Assembly: GCA_018242505.1 (NCBI GenBank)
Contig: JAFEBU010000065.1
Location: forward strand, 1-64,000
Direction: 5' to 3'
Length of the DNA: 64,000 bases
Origin: Pseudomonadota bacterium
GTDB taxonomy: Bacteria; Pseudomonadota; Alphaproteobacteria; Reyranellales; Reyranellaceae
Shown: in pieces, positions 59,045-64,000 of the stretch
Numbering within the stretch: the first letter of the stretch is position 1
How the letters are laid out: the number at the start of each line of letters is the position of its first letter
Notes under the pieces: generated by a model
Told to the model about the DNA's origin: nothing
The model's input: only the letters and a program-made list of their open reading frames with translations
The model's database searches: none
Program-made: the position numbers and the translations under genes

Positions 59045-59638
59045 ATGGAGAGTCGTCGCGGCTTTCTGCTTGGCACAGCCGGATTGGCTCTCGGCGGCTG
59101 CTTCGATGGTTCATGCTACGAATCCAATCCGCAGCAGAAGAAGTTCGTGAGCGATCTTGCCACGATCGCGAAGCCCGCGATGGCTTCCAACAATCCACTG
59201 GCGATCGAGGATGCCGTCAAACAGAGCCTGACGCTGTCGGGTTCCGTGGGCAACTTCACCGATTGGTGTGGCACCTTGAAAGTGATCGACGGCAATGCCC
59301 AGAACGTCGCCGTGACGATCGAGGTTGGACCGCAGGTGTCGCTCTATGCGTTCAACGACTGGGCGCTCGCAACGGCCGGAGCCTTCGCCGACCTTTTCGC
59401 CACACGATCGCGCGAGGCGCCGCCGCCCGGCCTTTCCGATCAGGCCGTCGAGGCGCTAAAAACATTCCGGCTCGGCCAGCATGTGCAGCTCTCGGGATGG
59501 ATCGGTGCCATCGCGGGCTCGGGCCTGTTCGATCTCTCGCGCCTGTTCGGCAAGAGCGACACGAGCAATCGCGCGTTCCTGCAGTCGCCGCGTTTCGTGG
59601 CGCGCATTGAGGCGCTTTCCGCCTCAAGCAAGAGATGA
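59045..59638 (+). CDS. Tat-exported lipoprotein of unknown function
   Basis: A 197-residue protein. The signal is a twin-arginine lipoprotein type: SRRGFLLGTAGLALGGC with RR at 4-5 and C at 19. The mature part has several Cys (CFDGSCYES, WCGTLKV), and strands suggest a small soluble domain. I do not recognise the family. It is one base downstream of the CoA ligase stop and 12 bases before the ggt-family start. Confidence 0.7.
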   Translation: MESRRGFLLGTAGLALGGCFDGSCYESNPQQKKFVSDLATIAKPAMASNNPLAIEDAVKQSLTLSGSVGNFTDWCGTLKVIDGNAQNVAVTIEVGPQVSLYAFNDWALATAGAFADLFATRSREAPPPGLSDQAVEALKTFRLGQHVQLSGWIGAIAGSGLFDLSRLFGKSDTSNRAFLQSPRFVARIEALSASSKR

Positions 59639-59650
59639 AAGGACTTTTGA

Positions 59651-61249
59651 GTGCCGTCTTTCACGTATGATTTCCCTTATGGTACCAGGAAGCTGCCGAT
59701 CTTCGCCGAGAATGTCGTCGCCTCCTCCCAGCATCTCGCCGCCACGGCCGGGCTGCGCATGCTGGCCAAGGGCGGTACCGCCGTGGACGCCGCAATTGCG
59801 GCGGCCATCGCGATCACGGTCGTCGAGCCCACGATGAACGGCATCGGCGCCGATGCCTTCTGCATCCTGTGGGACGGCCGGAAGCTCGTGGGGCTGAATG
59901 CGTCGGGTCACTCGCCGGCCCTGATGACGCCCGACCAGTATGCCGGCAAGGACAAGATGCCGAACACCGGCTGGGGCAGCGTGACGACACCCGGTGCCGT
60001 GTCGCTCTGGATGGAACTGCACGGCCGCTACGGCAAGCTGCCGTTCGCCGACCTGTTCGAGCCCGGCATCAAGTACGCGCACGACGGCTTCCGCGTCTCC
60101 TACATGATCGCGCGCCAGTGGGACCGCGCGATCGAACGGCTGAAGGGCGAGGAAAGCTGGGTCAAGGCCTTCCTGCCCCACGGTCGCGCGCCCAGACCAG
60201 GCGAACTCTGGAAGTTTCCCGACCAGGCGAAAACGCTGACCAAGATCGCCGAAACCAAGGGCGAGGCCTTCTATCGCGGTGAACTCGCGGACGCTATGGA
60301 CAAGTACGCGCGCGAGAGCGGCGGTGCGTTGCGCAAGAAGGATCTTGCCGAGCACAAGCCCGACTGGGTCGATCCGATCGGCCTCACCTATCGCGGCACG
60401 ACGCTGCACGAGATCCCGCCGTCGGGCCAGGGCATCGCGGCGTGCATGGCGCTTGGCATTCTCGAAAACTTCGACCTCGCCGGTCACGAATGTGACGGGC
60501 CGGAGGTGGCGCATTTGCGGATCGAGGCGATGAAACTCGCCTTCGCCGACATCTGGCGCTACGTCGCCGATCCACGCTTCATGGAGGTGACGCCCAAGCA
60601 AATGCTCGACAAGGCGTACCTGAAGAGCCGCGCCAAGCTGATCGACCCCAAGAAGGCCAAGGATTTCGGGCCGGGCACGCCCAAGGACGGCGGCACGATC
60701 TATCTCGGCACCGCTGACGCGTCGGGCATGATGGTGTCGCTGATCCAATCGAACTACACGGGCTTCGGCTCGGGCGTCGTCGTACCGGGCACGGGCATTG
60801 CACTGCAGAACCGCGCGACCGGATTCGTCACGACCAAGGGGCACCCCAACGAGGTCGGACCGCTGAAGCGTCCCTTCCACACCATCATTCCCGCTTTCAT
60901 CACCAAGGACGGCAAGCCGGTCGCGACCTTCGGCCTGATGGGTGGCGCCATGCAGCCGCAGGGTCACATGCAAGTATTCTCGCGCATCGTCGACTACGGG
61001 CAGAACCCGCAGGCTGCGATCGATGGACCGCGCTGGCGGGTGCACGAAGTCGACAAGACGGTTTGGATCGAGGACCACATGCCAGCCGAGACAGCGGCCG
61101 GTCTCGAAGCGCGCGGCCACAAGGTCACACGCACGACATGGCCGAGCTTCGACTTCGGCTCCAGCCAGATCATCTGGCGCTTCCCCGACGGCGGCCCCTA
61201 TCTCGGCGCCTCCGAGAGTCGCCGCGACGGAGCTGCGGTCGGGTTCTAA
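59651..61249 (+). CDS. Gamma-glutamyltransferase family protein
   Basis: A 532-residue Ntn-hydrolase proenzyme that self-cleaves at T349 (in DGGTIYLG), the position of the TTH of canonical Ggt. Its N-terminal GTAVDAAIAAAIAITVVEP and GIGADAF match the family. There is no signal peptide, so it is probably cytoplasmic; ggt paralogues of this type may act on other gamma-glutamyl or amide substrates. Start GTG 59651 has AAAGGA upstream. Confidence 0.88.
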   Translation: MPSFTYDFPYGTRKLPIFAENVVASSQHLAATAGLRMLAKGGTAVDAAIAAAIAITVVEPTMNGIGADAFCILWDGRKLVGLNASGHSPALMTPDQYAGKDKMPNTGWGSVTTPGAVSLWMELHGRYGKLPFADLFEPGIKYAHDGFRVSYMIARQWDRAIERLKGEESWVKAFLPHGRAPRPGELWKFPDQAKTLTKIAETKGEAFYRGELADAMDKYARESGGALRKKDLAEHKPDWVDPIGLTYRGTTLHEIPPSGQGIAACMALGILENFDLAGHECDGPEVAHLRIEAMKLAFADIWRYVADPRFMEVTPKQMLDKAYLKSRAKLIDPKKAKDFGPGTPKDGGTIYLGTADASGMMVSLIQSNYTGFGSGVVVPGTGIALQNRATGFVTTKGHPNEVGPLKRPFHTIIPAFITKDGKPVATFGLMGGAMQPQGHMQVFSRIVDYGQNPQAAIDGPRWRVHEVDKTVWIEDHMPAETAAGLEARGHKVTRTTWPSFDFGSSQIIWRFPDGGPYLGASESRRDGAAVGF

Positions 61250-61278
61250 CGTTTGCCGGATCGGCGCAGCATTGGCTG

Positions 61279-61300
61279 GATCGGCGGCGAGTCGCCGATC
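61279..61300. terminator. Possible hairpin between convergent genes
   Basis: GATCGGCG, loop GCGAGT, CGCCGATC: 8-bp stem, 6-base loop, in the gap between the convergent ggt-family and VOC genes. There is no T-run, so termination is only inferred from place and shape. Confidence 0.4.
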
Positions 61301-61362
61301 TGAATGGTGCCCGGCAACTCGAGGCCGTGGCGGGCTGCCTGCAAGGTGCCGGCACGATACGG

Positions 61363-61734
61363 TCATTTCCCGCAATACGCCTCGAGCCGATAGCCGTCGG
61401 GATCGATGACGAAGGCGGCGTAATAGTTGGCGCCGTAGTCCTTGCGGATGCCGGGCTTGCCATTGTCCTTGCCACCGGCCTTGAGCGCAGCGGCATGGAA
61501 GGCATCGACGGCGGCATGGTCCTTGGCGCTGAGACAGAAATGCAGACCCGATTCCATGTCGGCCTTCACCGGCTTCGATGTCGCCGAGATCCAGAGCTGC
61601 ACGCCCTTGTCGCCATAGCCCAACGAGCTCTCGCCATCCGACAGCCGGGTGAAGCCGAGGGGCTTCAAGGCCGCGTCGTAGAACCTGCCGGTCCGCTTCA
61701 CGTCGCTGACGCCGATCGAAACGTGGTCGAACAT
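61363..61734 (-). CDS. VOC/glyoxalase-like protein
   Basis: A 123-residue single-domain VOC protein. It begins MFDHVSIGVSDV (first metal His at 4) and ends with FVIDPDGYRLEAYC (metal Glu). This subgroup is common in proteobacteria, with unknown ligands. It is divergent from a CGNR regulator, with an 11-bp inverted repeat in the shared region. Confidence 0.83.
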   Translation of the reverse strand: MFDHVSIGVSDVKRTGRFYDAALKPLGFTRLSDGESSLGYGDKGVQLWISATSKPVKADMESGLHFCLSAKDHAAVDAFHAAALKAGGKDNGKPGIRKDYGANYYAAFVIDPDGYRLEAYCGK

Positions 61735-61745
61735 CGCTTCCTCCG

Positions 61746-61771
61746 TAACTATATAACTGGTTATATAGTTA
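61746..61771. promoter_or_regulatory. Inverted repeat TAACTATATAA-ctgg-TTATATAGTTA in a divergent promoter
   Basis: Perfect 11-bp arms with a 4-base centre, in a strongly AT-rich island in otherwise GC-rich DNA, 12 bases from the VOC start and 55 from the CGNR start. A second cluster, tandem AACCGGT/AACCGGTT, follows at ~61794-61809. Likely operator for the CGNR protein or another regulator. Confidence 0.55.
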
Positions 61772-61825
61772 TGTCTTTCGATCATACTTGTCAACCGGTC
61801 AACCGGTTATTAACTGCTGATCACA

Positions 61826-62380
61826 ATGGTTCGTCCCGATCTTTGCCTGGAGTTTGCCAACACCCGCTATTGGCGCGGACAGGTCGCTCCCACCGAGACA
61901 TTGAACGGGCCAGAAGATTTCGGCGCCTGGGCCGCGGCCAATACAGGCGTGAAAACCGAACGGACGCTGCCCGTTCGGGAGTTCGAACGAGGACTTGCGC
62001 TGCGCGAGACAATCTATCGGCTGTTCGATGCTCAGGCGCAGGCCCGCCCGCCCGCGGTGCGTGACCTCGCCGTGCTGAACGAGGCATTGGCGGCAGCGCC
62101 GGCACGGACAGCCCTCAAACGGGCTCGCAGCGGCTATGAATGGGAGATCGATGCGCGATCGGGAACGGCCCTTGCCCTGCTCGCGCCCGTTCTCTGGTCG
62201 GCGGGGGATCTGCTGGCGGGACCTCGGCTCGACCGCGTGCGGCGCTGCGCCAATCCCGAGTGCGGCTGGCTGTTCCTCGACGACAGCCGGGCCGGCAAGC
62301 GTCGCTGGTGCTCGATGTCGGCTTGCGGCAACCGCGCCAAGGCGCGCCGCCATTATCACAAGAGCAAGGAAGACGCCTGA
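61826..62380 (+). CDS. CGNR zinc-finger (ABATE-domain) regulator
   Basis: A 184-residue protein. The N-terminal ~125 residues are the ABATE domain (LCLEFANT). The C-terminal CGNR zinc finger has C141, C146, C162 and C167, with the CGNR signature at 167-170 and a basic end (RAKARRHYHKSK). The family is thought to be DNA-binding. It is divergent from a VOC gene and followed after 11 bases by a methyltransferase. Confidence 0.85.
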   Translation: MVRPDLCLEFANTRYWRGQVAPTETLNGPEDFGAWAAANTGVKTERTLPVREFERGLALRETIYRLFDAQAQARPPAVRDLAVLNEALAAAPARTALKRARSGYEWEIDARSGTALALLAPVLWSAGDLLAGPRLDRVRRCANPECGWLFLDDSRAGKRRWCSMSACGNRAKARRHYHKSKEDA

Positions 62381-62391
62381 CGGAGATTGCA

Positions 62392-63069
62392 ATGAGCGTC
62401 CTCACGGGCAAGGCGCTTCGAAGCCTGGCGGGTCTTCTGCTGGCCATTGCTGCCCTTCTTTTCGGCCTGCCCTGGACACTCGACTACTGGCAGGCCTGGG
62501 TCTTTCTCGCCGTTTATTTCTCGGCATCGCTCCTGATCATCTTCTATCTTGTGAGGAGAGATCCCGGGCTGCTTGAGCGGCGCATGCGGGGCGGCCCGCT
62601 GGCCGAGAAGGAGACTACGCAAAAGATCATCATGGTCTTCGCGTCGCTGGGCTTCCTCGGCCTCCTTGCCGTTCCGGCGCTCGACCACCGCTTCAGCTGG
62701 TCGCACATGTCGCCGCTTGTCATTCTCGCCGGCGACATTCTCGTGCTGCTGGGCTGGTTCGCCATCTATCGGGTGTTTCGCGAGAACAGCTTCACCTCTG
62801 CCACCATCGAGCTTGCCGACGACCAGAAAGTCATCTCGACCGGCCCTTACGCCGTCGTGCGGCATCCGATGTATGCCGGATCGCTCGCGATGCTGGTCGG
62901 CATTCCGCTCGCGCTCGGCTCGTGGTGGGGCCTGATCCCCTTCGGCGCCATCGTTGCCGTCCTTGTTTGGCGCATCGTCGACGAGGAAAGCTTCCTTGCG
63001 CGTCGTCTCGCGGGATACACCGCGTACAAAGAAAAGGTGCGGTATCGCCTGATACCGCACCTCTGGTAA
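62392..63069 (+). CDS. Isoprenylcysteine carboxyl methyltransferase (ICMT/PEMT) family protein
   Basis: A 225-residue membrane protein with about five helices; motif GPYAVVRHPMYAG near 160-172 and DEESFLARRL near 198-207 are the SAM/substrate signatures of the ICMT/PEMT family. Bacterial members methylate lipids or other small targets; there is no isoprenylation here. GGAG precedes the ATG. Probably co-transcribed with the CGNR gene. Confidence 0.85.
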   Translation: MSVLTGKALRSLAGLLLAIAALLFGLPWTLDYWQAWVFLAVYFSASLLIIFYLVRRDPGLLERRMRGGPLAEKETTQKIIMVFASLGFLGLLAVPALDHRFSWSHMSPLVILAGDILVLLGWFAIYRVFRENSFTSATIELADDQKVISTGPYAVVRHPMYAGSLAMLVGIPLALGSWWGLIPFGAIVAVLVWRIVDEESFLARRLAGYTAYKEKVRYRLIPHLW

Positions 63070-63084
63070 TCCGTTTGCCGGCCG

Positions 63085-63381
63085 CTAGCGCAGGATGCTT
63101 TGCAGCTTCATGGCGACGCCCATGTCGCCCTCGATCTTAAGCTTGCCGGTCATGAACGCGCTCATGCCGTCGAGCTTGCCGCCGATCAGGTCGGCGAAAT
63201 CGCTGAAGTCCATCTTGATGGTGCAGTCGGCCGACTTGTCATCGTTGCTGACGGCCGGCGGGTTGGCGTTGCCGTCGATATAGACGACGCCCTGGTCGGT
63301 CGCGAATTTCACGGTATTGCCGAAGGACGACTTCTTCGCCGCGCCTTCCTTCATTTTCGCGGTGATTTCCTGCAAGGTCAT
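63085..63381 (-). CDS. SCP2 sterol-carrier-type lipid-binding protein
   Basis: A 98-residue SCP2 domain protein: VKFATDQGVVYIDG, DCTIKMDFSDFADLIGGKLDGMSAFMTGKLKIEGD and MKLQSIL are the family's strands and helices. It binds acyl-CoA or lipid in a hydrophobic pocket. AGGAGG lies upstream of the ATG. It is divergent from the partial SDR, with a merR-type operator between. Confidence 0.9.
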   Translation of the reverse strand: MTLQEITAKMKEGAAKKSSFGNTVKFATDQGVVYIDGNANPPAVSNDDKSADCTIKMDFSDFADLIGGKLDGMSAFMTGKLKIEGDMGVAMKLQSILR

Positions 63382-63420
63382 GACGAGTTCCTCCTGTCGG
63401 CCAATCGTCCGGGGGCTTAC

Positions 63421-63442
63421 TTGACCTTTACGTAAACGTCAA
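63421..63442. promoter_or_regulatory. Second copy of the merR palindromic operator
   Basis: Matches the 22 central bases of 51769-51790 with one change (C instead of G at 63426), so the left arm is TTGACCTTTAC and the right GTAAACGTCAA. It lies in a 103-base divergent region between SCP2 and the SDR. On both strands a TTGAC -35 sits 17 bases before a weak -10. Confidence 0.65.
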
Positions 63443-63484
63443 CTACAGGCCGATAAACGGCTGTTCAGGTCGCGCGGAGGAAAT

Positions 63485-64000
63485 ATGTCGTATCGCTCGG
63501 TCTTTGCGCCTGGACTGTTCAAGGACCAGACCATTGTCGTGACAGGCGGTGGCAGCGGCATCGGCCGTTGCACGGCGCACGAGCTCGCGGCACTTGGTGC
63601 GCACCTCGCCATCACCGGTCGCAAGGTCGAGAAGCTCGAGAAGGTCAAAGCCGAGATCGAGGCGGCTGGCGGCCGTTGCGAGATCCATGCTTTCGATATT
63701 CGCGAGGAAACGCAGGTGAAGGAGGCGGTGGCGAAGATCGTCGCCGCGAATGGCCGTATCGACGGTCTGTTCAACAATGCCGGCGGCCAATTCCCCTCGC
63801 CTGCCGCCCAGCTCAGCGCCAAGGGCTTCGACGTCGTCGTGCGCAACAATCTCACCGGCGGTTTCCTGGTCAGCCGCGAGGTCTATACGCAGTCGATGCA
63901 GAAGCACGGCGGCTCGATCGTCAACATGACCGCCGACTATCGCAACGGCTTTCCCAACATGGTGCATACGGGAGCCGCTCGCGCCGGCATGGCGAACCTC
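63485..64000 (+). CDS. SDR-family oxidoreductase (partial; PECR/AtuB-like)
   Basis: The 172 visible residues of an enzyme that runs off the right edge. TGGGSGIG near 21-28; NNAGGQ near 98-103. The catalytic Ser-Tyr-Lys set is not seen: after VNMTADYRNGF comes HTGAARAGM, so Arg stands where YxxxK has Lys and no Tyr is in place. That pattern resembles 2,4-dienoyl/trans-2-enoyl-CoA reductases and the AtuB type of acyclic-terpene catabolism rather than classical SDRs. GGAGGAAAT precedes the ATG. It shares an operator with SCP2. Confidence 0.82.
   Translation, partial: MSYRSVFAPGLFKDQTIVVTGGGSGIGRCTAHELAALGAHLAITGRKVEKLEKVKAEIEAAGGRCEIHAFDIREETQVKEAVAKIVAANGRIDGLFNNAGGQFPSPAAQLSAKGFDVVVRNNLTGGFLVSREVYTQSMQKHGGSIVNMTADYRNGFPNMVHTGAARAGMANL

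Noticed and set aside
59624..61375. A 583-codon open frame antisense to the ggt-family gene
   Set aside because: Same pattern: it covers a gene with clear family motifs and has no recognisable motif of its own.

Overview
This is a GC-rich chromosomal segment from an alphaproteobacterium. The signs are the alphaproteobacterial small protein DUF1192, a TrcR-type (DUF1013) cell-cycle regulator, the GyrA and UvrA sequence types, 3-hydroxybutyrate dehydrogenase, and a style of many acyl-CoA and SDR genes. A Reyranella-like genus is my best guess, with low confidence. Genes are dense; the only gap above 300 bases is 47241-47704. I saw no insertion sequence, integrase, CRISPR array or rRNA.

Left part (1-7840). 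A minus-strand trio (GFA protein, PEP-mutase/isocitrate-lyase family enzyme, truncated flavin monooxygenase) is followed by phosphonoacetate hydrolase. Divergent from it is a Na/Pi cotransporter with a PhoB-like box just upstream. Next come a cyclic-nucleotide-gated K+ channel homologue and an amidinotransferase-fold protein that lacks the nucleophilic Cys.

Glycan-export block (7837-17825, minus). Ten tightly packed genes encode a capsule-type ABC permease and ATPase, a GT21-like transferase, a STAS protein, a Wza-type outer-membrane export lipoprotein, a DevB/DevC/DevA-type tripartite ABC exporter, and two paralogous membrane GT2 enzymes. tRNA-Lys lies 28 bases upstream on the same strand, then coaD and gyrA.

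Middle (21569-39216). A HAD hydrolase is followed by a MarR-OMF-EmrA-EmrB drug-efflux operon with MarR-like operators, ssb, an MFS transporter, uvrA, an APH/AAA fusion, a CDF metal exporter and pdxH. The run fabI-aroC-membrane protein-sppA follows.

Second half (39229-64000). A very compact seven-gene minus operon runs from DUF1192 through hbdH, metY, a hydrolase, an SDR and DUF169 to a 2H phosphoesterase. After it come a quinone oxidoreductase and trcR around a perfect bidirectional terminator, then an OmpA porin, a crotonase and an MBL hydrolase. A merR gene carrying a 24-bp perfect palindrome precedes an acyl-CoA dehydrogenase. Further on are a gamma-carbonic-anhydrase-like protein, two VOC proteins, two DUF2272 lipoproteins flanking a GMC oxidoreductase, an acyl-CoA ligase, a Tat lipoprotein, a gamma-glutamyltransferase-family enzyme, a CGNR regulator and an ICMT-like methyltransferase. 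The divergent SCP2/SDR pair at the right edge carries a near-identical copy of the merR palindrome, which points to one regulon spread over 14 kb.

All functions come from reading motifs in the translated sequence; no database search was possible.
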